From NCBI GenBank assembly GCA_024690445.1, contig JAILPD010000049.1, positions 1 through 19,106 on the forward strand: a DNA stretch of 19,106 nt, read 5' to 3'. The position numbers and the translations under genes are program-made. The notes under the pieces were generated by a model. That model was not told the origin of the DNA. It made no database searches and was given only the letters and a program-made list of their open reading frames with translations. Positions 7,595-13,542 of this stretch are shown piece after piece. Positions within the stretch are counted from its first letter, which is position 1, and every line of letters begins with the position of its first letter. The DNA is from Acholeplasmatales bacterium (GTDB lineage: Bacteria; Bacillota_I; Bacilli_A; Acholeplasmatales; Anaeroplasmataceae).

Positions 7595-8431
7595 ATGATA
7601 AAAAATAATTATCATACTCACACTAGATATTGCGGTCACGCAAAAGGTGAAGTAGAAGATTACGTAAAACAAGCAGTAAAACTAAATATGCAAGAGCTTG
7701 GCTTTAGTGATCATGCCCCTATTCCTTTAAATCATGGAATGACTGATTCGGAGTGGGAAGAAAATTATTGTTATGAAAATATGGATATGGCTACATTTGA
7801 TAAGTATTTAGATGATGTTGAAAAGCTAAAGAATAAATATAATATTAAATTATATAAGGCATGTGAATCTGAATATTTAATTAATAATGATGATTGGTAT
7901 AAGGAGTTAAGAAAAAAATTAGATTATATGATTTTAGGAATTCATTTCTTTAATGGGGATGGAAGAGTATTAGATACATATAAAGATATTTCTTATGAAA
8001 ATGTCGATTATTATTATAAATGTGCTAAGAAAGCTATTGAAACAGGTTTATTTGATTATTTAGCTCATCCAGATTTATATTTATTTGATTATAAATCTAT
8101 AAATGGAAAGAATGAATTTGATGATAAAGCTAAAGAAATATGTCTTAAGTTAATAGATTTATGTGTTAAGCATGATATTTATTTTGAGATAAATACTAAT
8201 GGATTAAAGTATTCAAAGGATAAAACGAAAAGAGAATTGTGGTTATATCCTAATATTGAATTCTTTAAAGTAGTTAAAGATTATATGGATAGGAATCCAG
8301 GTAAATTAAAATTGGTTTTAGGAGCGGATGCTCATGATCCTATAGCTTTAGGAAATGATAATGTAGAAGCAGTATTAAAAATGGTTTCTGATTTAAAGTT
8401 AGATGTATTAGAAAAAATAGAAATTAAGTGA
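7595..8431 (+). CDS. PHP-family histidinol-phosphatase-like phosphoesterase
   Basis: This 278-residue protein has the PHP fold of HisJ/HisK-type histidinol phosphatases, which use a trinuclear metal site. Metal ligand motifs are all present: His7-x-His9 ('YHTHTRY'), His15, His40 ('GFSDHAPIP'), Glu91 ('CESE'), His117 ('LGIHFF'), His158 ('LAHPDLY') and Asp245-x-His247 ('GADAHDP'). Length fits the family. GAGG at 7584-7587, inside the preceding stop region, is the ribosome site with 7-base spacing. No other histidine biosynthesis gene lies in the window, and the neighbours are a regulator and a PTS enzyme I-like protein, so the true substrate may be another phosphomonoester. Calling it histidinol phosphatase outright would be over-reading. 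Confidence 0.85.
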   Translation: MIKNNYHTHTRYCGHAKGEVEDYVKQAVKLNMQELGFSDHAPIPLNHGMTDSEWEENYCYENMDMATFDKYLDDVEKLKNKYNIKLYKACESEYLINNDDWYKELRKKLDYMILGIHFFNGDGRVLDTYKDISYENVDYYYKCAKKAIETGLFDYLAHPDLYLFDYKSINGKNEFDDKAKEICLKLIDLCVKHDIYFEINTNGLKYSKDKTKRELWLYPNIEFFKVVKDYMDRNPGKLKLVLGADAHDPIALGNDNVEAVLKMVSDLKLDVLEKIEIK

Positions 8432-8437
8432 TGAAAT

Positions 8438-9937
8438 ATGAAATATAGAATATTAGAAGTGTTATCTGAAGGATATGTAATGGGTGAGGCTTTAAAATTA
8501 GTGAATAAATCTGATGAAGTAAAGTATGTTTCAAAAGATTTTGAGCTTGTAAAGCTAAACCATTCTATTCAAAGAACAGTTCATGAATTAAATGAAATTA
8601 TTAATAATAATCCTGATTTGGAAGATTTCTTAGAAACAGAAAGATTGATAGCGGCAGACCCGATATTAAAAAAGGGAGTTGTTTCTAAAATCGAACAAGG
8701 CTTTAGTGCTGAGGTTTCAGTTGAAACTATCATGAATGAATACATTCATAATTTATTAAGCTCAAAATCAGAATATTTAAGAGAACGAGCTAATGATATT
8801 AATGATGTAACAGATAGATTAATTAGAAACATGAGTCAAGGCCATAATTTTTCTGATGATGATAAATATATATTAGTTATTGATAATTTATATCCATCAC
8901 TATTAATCCAAAGAAGGAAGAGTATTGTAGGTGTAATTGCTAGTAATGGTGGTTATACATCTCATTCAGCTATCTTATGCCGTTCCTTTGAAATCCCATT
9001 TGTTGTTGCTAATATCGATTGTGAATCTGACGATACAATAATTATTGATACAAGATATGGTGAAATTGATGTAAATCCTACTAAGAGTGAAGAACAAGAA
9101 TTTAAAGGTAAGAATAATAAAGTTGAAATTCCTACTAAAACAGCTATTTCTCATTCTCATGAATTTGAATTCTTAGCTAATGTATCGAATACATTTGAGG
9201 TATTAAAGGCTGAAGAATATAATTTTGATGGTATTGGACTATATCGAACTGAAATGCTTTTTATGAATTCAGAAATGCCATGCACATTGCTAGAACAATA
9301 TTCAGTTTATAATGAAGCTGTAAAGATAATGAAGGATAAGCCAATTACATTTAGAACATTTGATATTGGTGATGATAAGATAATAAAATATTTAGCGGCA
9401 GATTCAAAAGGAATCACTAATTATATTACTAATCCGGAAATATTTGAAGCACAGGTATCTGCCATTATGAAGGCAAATAAGAATAATAATATTAGATTGA
9501 TGTTTCCAATGATTTATTCTAATTCTGAATTTGAGTATTTAAGAGACTGGGTTATTAAAATTGCCAGAAGAAATGATTATAAAGCTCCATTAATTGGTAT
9601 GATGCTTGAAACTAAGGAAGCACTAGAAAATATAACAGACTTTGTTAAGACAGATTTTATTTCTATTGGTACTAATGATTTAACTAAGGAATTATATGGT
9701 ATAAGTAGAGAAGATTATGTAGATGTTAATAAATATATTGATCAATTAATAGAAGCTTTAAAGCCAGTTGTAGAATTTGCAAGTAAAACCGGAAAGCCAC
9801 TTTCTGTTTGTGGAGAGGTTGCGTCTATTCAAGAGGTTGCGGTTAAATTCTATGAAATTGGCATTAGAAAGCTTTCTATATCACCATCATTAGTCAATGT
9901 ATTAAATGCTAGTTATACAGAATTTAAGAATAAATAA
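8438..9937 (+). CDS. Divergent, shortened PTS enzyme I-like phosphotransferase
   Basis: At 499 residues this is about 70 shorter than typical enzyme I (PtsI, about 570), which takes phosphate from phosphoenolpyruvate and passes it to HPr. The HPr-binding helical region is recognisable at about 66-132 ('YLRERANDINDVTDRL'). The swivelling domain carries the active His176 in 'GGYTSHSAILCRSFEIP'. The PEP-binding barrel keeps Arg270 ('GIGLYRTEML'), Arg306 ('RTFDIGDDK'), Glu391 ('GMMLETKEA'), Asn413-Asp414 ('SIGTNDLT') and the acid Cys458 ('SVCGEVAS'). The usual NP-x-LG-x-RA-x-R segment after 'TFDIGGDK' is missing: only 'GITNYITNPEIFEAQ' stands there. Several other motifs are loosened. No HPr or EII gene is nearby. 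It may be a working enzyme I, a regulatory paralogue of PtsP type, or an enzyme with another acceptor. Its ribosome site is weak; coupling to the upstream gene is likely. Confidence 0.85.
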   Translation: MKYRILEVLSEGYVMGEALKLVNKSDEVKYVSKDFELVKLNHSIQRTVHELNEIINNNPDLEDFLETERLIAADPILKKGVVSKIEQGFSAEVSVETIMNEYIHNLLSSKSEYLRERANDINDVTDRLIRNMSQGHNFSDDDKYILVIDNLYPSLLIQRRKSIVGVIASNGGYTSHSAILCRSFEIPFVVANIDCESDDTIIIDTRYGEIDVNPTKSEEQEFKGKNNKVEIPTKTAISHSHEFEFLANVSNTFEVLKAEEYNFDGIGLYRTEMLFMNSEMPCTLLEQYSVYNEAVKIMKDKPITFRTFDIGDDKIIKYLAADSKGITNYITNPEIFEAQVSAIMKANKNNNIRLMFPMIYSNSEFEYLRDWVIKIARRNDYKAPLIGMMLETKEALENITDFVKTDFISIGTNDLTKELYGISREDYVDVNKYIDQLIEALKPVVEFASKTGKPLSVCGEVASIQEVAVKFYEIGIRKLSISPSLVNVLNASYTEFKNK

Positions 9938-9944
9938 TTTTATC

Positions 9945-9973
9945 AAATACGCCTAGTTTAAGGCGTATTTTTT
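9945..9973 (+). terminator. Rho-independent terminator after the enzyme I-like gene
   Basis: AAATACGCC (9945-9953) and GGCGTATTT (9962-9970) form a 9-bp stem with an 8-nt loop and end in a T run. It begins eight bases after the stop codon. The stem shares the AATACGC core with the hairpin at 2284-2303. Confidence 0.85.
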
Positions 9974-10011
9974 AACTAATAATTAAGATTTTTATAAAAA
10001 TACGTTCAATG

Positions 10012-10066
10012 CGTAGTATAGTACGTGGTAGTTTTTTACCCACTGAAAGATAATAAATTTCAGAGG
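10012..10066 (+). promoter_or_regulatory. Leader with stacked inverted repeats ahead of the small XRE gene
   Basis: Three inverted repeats lie in about 50 bases. CGTA (10012-10015) and TACG (10022-10025) flank a possible -10, TATAGT (10017-10022), and could be an operator. GTGGTA (10025-10030) pairs with TACCCAC (10037-10043) with one bulged C. CTGAAA (10043-10048) pairs with TTTCAG (10058-10063), whose 3' arm covers the first bases of the ribosome site AGAGG (10062-10066). The last two adjoin, sharing base 10043. No convincing -35 is seen. Confidence 0.4.
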
Positions 10067-10074
10067 TGTATCAA

Positions 10075-10308
10075 ATGGAACTTTCTCGAATAATAGGTAG
10101 TAGAATAATTGAATTGAGAAATGAAAAGCGTTTATCACAAGAGGATTTATGTAATGCCGCTGGCATTTCTAGAAAAGCGATGCACAACATAGAATGTGGA
10201 AAGTGCTATGTTAGAATTAACACATTATATAAGATAATTAATACACTTGGTGTTAGCATTAATGAATTTTTCGCTCCGTTTGGAAGTGATTACGAAATAA
10301 CTAACTAG
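10075..10308 (+). CDS. Small XRE-family transcriptional regulator
   Basis: This 77-residue protein is essentially a single cro/C1-type HTH domain (about 5-65): 'IGSRIIELRNEKRLSQEDLC' opens it, then 'AAGISRKAMHNIECGK' contains the recognition helix, and 'TLYKIINTLGVSINEFF' closes it. It would bind DNA, probably as a dimer; the inverted repeats just upstream are natural candidate sites. Start: GTG at 10066 lies inside the ribosome site GAGGTG (10063-10068), so the ATG at 10075 is chosen. It sits in a compact interval between a terminator and purA with one other small HTH gene, which looks like an accessory or phage-derived insertion. The gene ends with TAG, while most of its neighbours end with TAA. 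Confidence 0.8.
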   Translation: MELSRIIGSRIIELRNEKRLSQEDLCNAAGISRKAMHNIECGKCYVRINTLYKIINTLGVSINEFFAPFGSDYEITN

Positions 10309-10319
10309 AAGGGACTTGC

Positions 10320-10346
10320 GTGCTGCATATTAACTATTATGAATAA
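10320..10346 (+). CDS. Possible 8-codon minicistron overlapping the next gene
   Basis: AAGGGA (10309-10314) is a good ribosome site, but it is 24 bases from the ATG at 10339. It is five bases from a GTG at 10320 that opens an eight-codon frame (MLHINYYE). This frame ends at TAA 10344-10346, five bases beyond the start of the following gene, in another frame. Such an overlap could feed ribosomes to the 10339 start by reinitiation. The frame is short enough to arise by chance, so this is a hypothesis. Confidence 0.25.
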   Translation: MLHINYYE

Positions 10347-10677
10347 AAGAAAAGTAAATGTTATTGATAATTTAATTAAGAAGAATACAGATCATAGTAA
10401 ATTGATATTAAATATGACCTGTATTTTTTTAAATGTTTTTTCTAATCTTTTTGGGCATGATTGCGCAAAGATATTAAACGAGTTTTTAGTTGATAATGAT
10501 AAGACTGTTGATGAGATTGTTTATAATTGTTCGATTAGTCATTCTGGATATTATAGAAAGATTAAACAAATATATGTTGTTATAGCTACATTAGAAGAGT
10601 TTGTGAATAAGACGTATATTAAAATAGAAATTGATAATTGTTTTATCAATGCTATATTGAATGGGTATTCAAATTAG
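10339..10677 (+). CDS. Small HTH-like protein, function unknown
   Basis: This 112-residue protein has no signal peptide and a basic N-terminus. Residues about 50-85 ('VDEIVYNCSISHSGYYRKIK') resemble the helix-turn-helix of sigma-region-4-like or ArpU/RinA-type phage regulators, where a short helix leads to 'IS-x-S-x-x-x-R-x-x-K'. The N-terminal half contains a Cys/Phe-rich helix ('MTCIFLNVFSNLFG'). It is in the same reading frame as the XRE gene upstream, separated by its TAG stop and ten codons, and lacks a properly spaced ribosome site, so translation is probably coupled. A fusion through TAG read-through is possible but unsupported. It is probably a phage- or element-derived regulator; the family assignment is uncertain. 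Confidence 0.6.
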   Translation: MNKRKVNVIDNLIKKNTDHSKLILNMTCIFLNVFSNLFGHDCAKILNEFLVDNDKTVDEIVYNCSISHSGYYRKIKQIYVVIATLEEFVNKTYIKIEIDNCFINAILNGYSN

Positions 10678-10679
10678 TA

Positions 10680-10699
10680 AAAAAAGTTATTTTTTTTAA
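10680..10699 (+). terminator. Possible A/T-only hairpin after the HTH gene
   Basis: AAAAAAA and TTTTTTTT around GTTA can fold into a hairpin made of A-U pairs only, just after the stop. The stem lacks G/C, so termination would be inefficient. Confidence 0.2.
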
Positions 10700-10718
10700 T
10701 TGGCATTAGTATTATAAT
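10689..10718 (+). promoter_or_regulatory. Promoter region of purA
   Basis: A consensus -10, TATAAT, lies at 10713-10718. The -35 region 17-18 bases upstream is only T-rich. A TTGGCA at 10700-10705 could be an alternative -35 but lacks a matching -10. The ribosome site GGAGAG (10740-10745) precedes the ATG. No PurR-box-like element is seen. Confidence 0.4.
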
Positions 10719-10750
10719 GTAATAGTACAAGAAATGAATGGAGAGATGTT

Positions 10751-12031
10751 ATGAGTACTTTAGTAGTTGTTGGTAGCCAATGGGGCGACGAAGGAAAAGG
10801 AAAAATCACTGACTATTTAGCACAAGAGGCTGACGTAGTAGTAAGAAGCCAAGGTGGTAATAATGCAGGTCATACTATTACATTTGATGGTGAGAAATTT
10901 GCTTTAAGAAGTATCCCTTCTGGAATTTTTAGTCCACATATTAAAAATGTAATGGCTAATGGTATGGTTATTAATCCTAAGCAAATGCTAGAGGAATTAG
11001 CTGGCTTAGAGGCTAGAGGAATTAAGAACTATCAATTATTTGTTTCAAATAGAGCTCACATTGTTTTACCTTATCATGAAATGTTAGATGGTGCATATGA
11101 GCAATTTAAGGGAGATAAGAAGATTGGTACTACAAAGCGTGGTATTGGTCCTTGTTATACAGATAAGGCTTCAAGAGTTGGTATTAGAATTGCTGATTTA
11201 ATTGAGCCAGAATTATTTAAAGTAGCTTTAAGAGATGCTTTAAATATTAAGAATATGGAATTAAAGATGTTAGGTTTAGATACATTAGATTTCGATACTG
11301 TATACAACGAATATGTTGAATATGGTCAAAAGATTAAGCCTTTCGTTTGTGATACATCTGAATTATTAGAACAAGAAATCGAAAAGAATTCAAAGATTTT
11401 GTTTGAAGGTGCTCAAGGCGTAATGCTTTGTATTGACCATGGTACATATCCATATGTTACATCATCTTCACCTACAGCCGCTTCAGTTCCACTAAATGCT
11501 GGTATTGCCCCAAGATATATTAATAATGTATTAGGTATTTGTAAGGCATATACTACAAGAGTTGGTGAAGGTCCATTCCCAACTGAGATTGAAGGCGATT
11601 TAGCACATTATATTCGTGAGCGTGGTCATGAATATGGTACAGTAACTAAGCGTCCAAGAAGAGTAGGCTGGTTAGATGCGGTAGCTTTAAATTATGCAAG
11701 AAGAGTATCTGGTATTAATTATTTATCATTAATGCTATTTGATGTATTATCAGGTCTTGATGAGGTTAAGATTTGTTATGCTTATGAAATTGATGGTAAG
11801 AAGGTAACAACAGTTCCTGCAACATTAGCTGAATTTGAAAAATGTAAGCCATTATATGTTACATTACCAGGCTGGAAGGAAGATATTACAAATGTAACAT
11901 CTTTTGATGAATTACCTGAGGCAGCTAAGAACTATATTAGAAAGGTTGAGGAATTAACTCATTCTGAGGTAGTAATCTTCTCTGTTGGTCCAGATCGTAA
12001 GCAAACTATTAGATTAAAAGAAATATTCTAA
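10751..12031 (+). CDS. purA: Adenylosuccinate synthase
   Basis: This 426-residue enzyme makes adenylosuccinate from IMP, aspartate and GTP, the first committed step from IMP to AMP. The N-terminal GTP-binding loop 'GSQWGDEGKGK' (8-18) includes the catalytic Asp13, and 'GGNNAGHT' includes His41; both match E. coli numbering. Further family motifs are 'GTTKRGIGPCY', 'FEGAQGVMLCIDHGTYPYVTSS', 'TTRVGEGPFPTE' and 'TKRPRRVGWLD'. Length is normal. It has its own promoter and is followed one base after its stop by the DUF523 gene. No other purine gene is in the window. The identification is secure. Confidence 0.98.
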   Translation: MSTLVVVGSQWGDEGKGKITDYLAQEADVVVRSQGGNNAGHTITFDGEKFALRSIPSGIFSPHIKNVMANGMVINPKQMLEELAGLEARGIKNYQLFVSNRAHIVLPYHEMLDGAYEQFKGDKKIGTTKRGIGPCYTDKASRVGIRIADLIEPELFKVALRDALNIKNMELKMLGLDTLDFDTVYNEYVEYGQKIKPFVCDTSELLEQEIEKNSKILFEGAQGVMLCIDHGTYPYVTSSSPTAASVPLNAGIAPRYINNVLGICKAYTTRVGEGPFPTEIEGDLAHYIRERGHEYGTVTKRPRRVGWLDAVALNYARRVSGINYLSLMLFDVLSGLDEVKICYAYEIDGKKVTTVPATLAEFEKCKPLYVTLPGWKEDITNVTSFDELPEAAKNYIRKVEELTHSEVVIFSVGPDRKQTIRLKEIF

Positions 12032-12032
12032 T

Positions 12033-12464
12033 ATGGAAAAGCTTTTAATATCTGCTTGTCTTTTAGGAGTGAATTGTAAATATAATGGAAAGAATAATTA
12101 TAATCCACTTATAGAAGAATTAAAAAAGAAATATGAGCTTATACCTATATGTCCTGAGGTTATGGGTGGATTATCAATTCCTAGAGACCCATCTGAAATA
12201 AAGGGAGATTTAGTAATATCTAATAAAGGTAATGATGTAACATCTAATTTTTTAAGTGGTGCTTATCAAGCATTACAGCTTGTTGGAATATCTAATATAA
12301 CAAAGGCTGTATTAAAGGATGGCTCTCCATCTTGTGGTTTAACTTATATTTATGATGGTACATTTACTAAGAATAAAATTAATGGCATGGGTATTACAGC
12401 TAAGCTATTAAAAGAAAATAATATAATTATCTATAATGAAAATGAGATAGAAGAATTATTATGA
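12033..12464 (+). CDS. DUF523 family protein
   Basis: This 143-residue cytoplasmic protein carries the DUF523 signature: 'ISACLLGVNCKYNG' with Cys9 and Cys15, 'PICPEVMGGLSIPRDP' with Cys40, and 'DGSPSCG' with Cys101. The conserved cysteines suggest metal or redox chemistry, but no function is established. It starts one base after the purA stop with no visible ribosome site, which points to translational coupling. Its TGA is part of the terminator hairpin. No link with purine synthesis is known, so the pairing may be incidental. Confidence 0.85.
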   Translation: MEKLLISACLLGVNCKYNGKNNYNPLIEELKKKYELIPICPEVMGGLSIPRDPSEIKGDLVISNKGNDVTSNFLSGAYQALQLVGISNITKAVLKDGSPSCGLTYIYDGTFTKNKINGMGITAKLLKENNIIIYNENEIEELL

Positions 12465-12500
12465 CCGTGGTCAATTGACTATGGTCATTTTTCTTTTTAT
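12462..12500 (+). terminator. Rho-independent terminator after purA-DUF523
   Basis: TGACCGTGGTCA (12462-12473) pairs with TGACTATGGTCA (12476-12487), giving 11-12 pairs with two G-U pairs that hold only on the plus-strand RNA. TTTTTCTTTTT follows. The stem starts at the stop codon itself. Confidence 0.9.
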
Positions 12501-12516
12501 AAAAAATTTAAAAAAA

Positions 12517-12543
12517 TTAGCACTTTGGTGTTGACAGTGCTAA
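12517..12543 (+). promoter_or_regulatory. CIRCE operator 1 (HrcA site)
   Basis: TTAGCACT, 11 bases, AGTGCTAA: a perfect CIRCE inverted repeat. It covers the -35 TTGACA (12531-12536) of the Hsp20 promoter, so HrcA binding would block RNA polymerase. Confidence 0.95.
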
Positions 12544-12558
12544 AATATGTGCTATACT
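12531..12558 (+). promoter_or_regulatory. Promoter of the Hsp20 pair
   Basis: A perfect -35, TTGACA (12531-12536), is followed after 16 bases by TATACT (12553-12558). It is sandwiched between two CIRCE elements: one over the -35, one in the start of the transcript. Confidence 0.85.
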
Positions 12559-12568
12559 ATAAGTGTAA

Positions 12569-12595
12569 TTAGCACTAAGGTGTGTAGAGTGCTAA
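12569..12595 (+). promoter_or_regulatory. CIRCE operator 2 (HrcA site)
   Basis: TTAGCACT, 11 bases, AGTGCTAA, the same arms as operator 1 and 52 bases further on. It lies in the 5' untranslated part of the transcript, where it could block elongation and also form an RNA hairpin. Confidence 0.95.
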
Positions 12596-12628
12596 CGAAT
12601 AAATCATAAAAAAGGACGGTAACAAATT

Positions 12629-13015
12629 ATGTTTGAATTATTATATGACTTAGCAAATCAAATGAATTGCAATTTATTTACAGAAGGAGATAAGAGATCA
12701 TTCCCTATTAATGTAACATTAGAGGATGGTAATTATCATGTTTACGCAGCTATTCCAGGAGTTAAGAAAGAAAATATCACTGTAGATTTCAATGATTCTG
12801 TATTAACTATTAAGGCTGCCTTTGATGAAAAGAAGGAAGATACTAAGAAGTATCTAGTTAAGGAAAGAAGTGAATGCGCATATGAGCGTAGTATTGCATT
12901 TGAGGAATTTGAGGATGAATCAATTTCCGCTAAATACGAAAATGGTATCTTAGAAGTTATTCTTTGCCCTAAGAAGCCAGAAGTAAAGGAAAAAAAGAAA
13001 ATTGTTATTGAATAA
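12629..13015 (+). CDS. Small heat shock protein, Hsp20 family (first of pair)
   Basis: This 128-residue protein is an alpha-crystallin-type chaperone that holds unfolding proteins in an ATP-independent way, usually as a large oligomer. The alpha-crystallin domain spans about 27-115: 'GNYHVYAAIPGVKKENITVD' begins it and 'YENGILEVILCPKK' closes it with the typical G-x-L. The C-terminal 'KIVIE' contains the I-x-I/V-type anchor. The N-terminal arm is short (about 26 residues). AAGGACGG upstream is the ribosome site. It is controlled by the double-CIRCE promoter and is followed 24 bases later by a second Hsp20 gene with only moderate similarity. Confidence 0.93.
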   Translation: MFELLYDLANQMNCNLFTEGDKRSFPINVTLEDGNYHVYAAIPGVKKENITVDFNDSVLTIKAAFDEKKEDTKKYLVKERSECAYERSIAFEEFEDESISAKYENGILEVILCPKKPEVKEKKKIVIE

Positions 13016-13039
13016 TTTAAATTTAAGGAGGTAACTATT

Positions 13040-13420
13040 ATGTTTGAATTAGGAAATTTAAATTATGATTTAAATGATTTATTTGGTTTTAATGGATTTA
13101 ATGGTAATGCTGATTTAGAGGAAACTAATGATGGCTATGTTCTATCAATGGAAGTCCCAGGTATTGCTAAAGAGAATATTAATATCGAGCTTGAGGATGA
13201 TGTATTAACAATTTCTGTAAAGCAAGATAATGAGGAAAAAGCTGATAATAAGTATTTGAGACACGAAATTGTATCTTCATATAATTTCTCACGTGGATTC
13301 CAAGTAACTGACGCTGACATGGATAATGTTACAGCTAAGTTAGAAAATGGTATTCTAACAGTAATGGTTAAAAAGAAAATTACTGAAAAGGCTGAGAAGA
13401 AAATAATTTCAATTGAATAA
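13040..13420 (+). CDS. Small heat shock protein, Hsp20 family (second of pair)
   Basis: This 126-residue protein has an alpha-crystallin domain at about 25-115 ('GYVLSMEVPGIAKENINIE', 'SRGFQV', 'LENGILTVMVKKK') and a C-terminal 'KIISIE' anchor. The N-terminal arm is rich in Gly/Phe/Asn ('LFGFNGFNGNADLEE') and differs from that of the first copy, so the two may form mixed oligomers or divide substrates. The ribosome site AAGGAGG is excellent. It shares the CIRCE-controlled transcript and ends at a strong terminator. The two copies look like an old tandem duplication. Confidence 0.94.
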   Translation: MFELGNLNYDLNDLFGFNGFNGNADLEETNDGYVLSMEVPGIAKENINIELEDDVLTISVKQDNEEKADNKYLRHEIVSSYNFSRGFQVTDADMDNVTAKLENGILTVMVKKKITEKAEKKIISIE

Positions 13421-13437
13421 CCATTCTCCTTCCCCCA

Positions 13438-13465
13438 GGCTGACTTATGTCAGCCCTCTTTTTTT
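13438..13465 (+). terminator. Rho-independent terminator after the Hsp20 pair
   Basis: GGCTGAC (13438-13444) pairs with GTCAGCC (13449-13455) around TTAT, followed by CTCTTTTTTT. It is a GC-rich stem in an AT-rich genome and a clear operon end. Confidence 0.95.
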
Positions 13466-13511
13466 ATAAGAATTCGAATATTAAAAAAATGTTTATTTAT
13501 GAATATTTTAG

Positions 13512-13520
13512 TGATACAAT
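13512..13520 (+). promoter_or_regulatory. Extended -10 promoter of the aminotransferase gene
   Basis: TGA followed by TACAAT (13512-13520) is an extended -10; the -35 region (TTTATT, 13492-13497) is poor. The ribosome site GAGGTG follows, six bases before the ATG at 13543. The 8-bp palindrome ATTCGAAT lies upstream near 13473. Confidence 0.5.
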
Positions 13521-13542
13521 ATTTACGAATTGAGGTGCTAAA

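Noticed and set aside
7595..8431. Part of a histidine biosynthesis operon
   Set aside because: No other his gene is present and the neighbours are a regulator and a phosphotransferase, so only the fold and likely chemistry are claimed.
8975..9160. Minus-strand open frame of 61 codons
   Set aside because: It is a shadow of the enzyme I-like gene, with composition typical of antisense reading.
13135..13320. Minus-strand open frame inside the second Hsp20 gene
   Set aside because: The Hsp20 domain on the plus strand explains the sequence fully.
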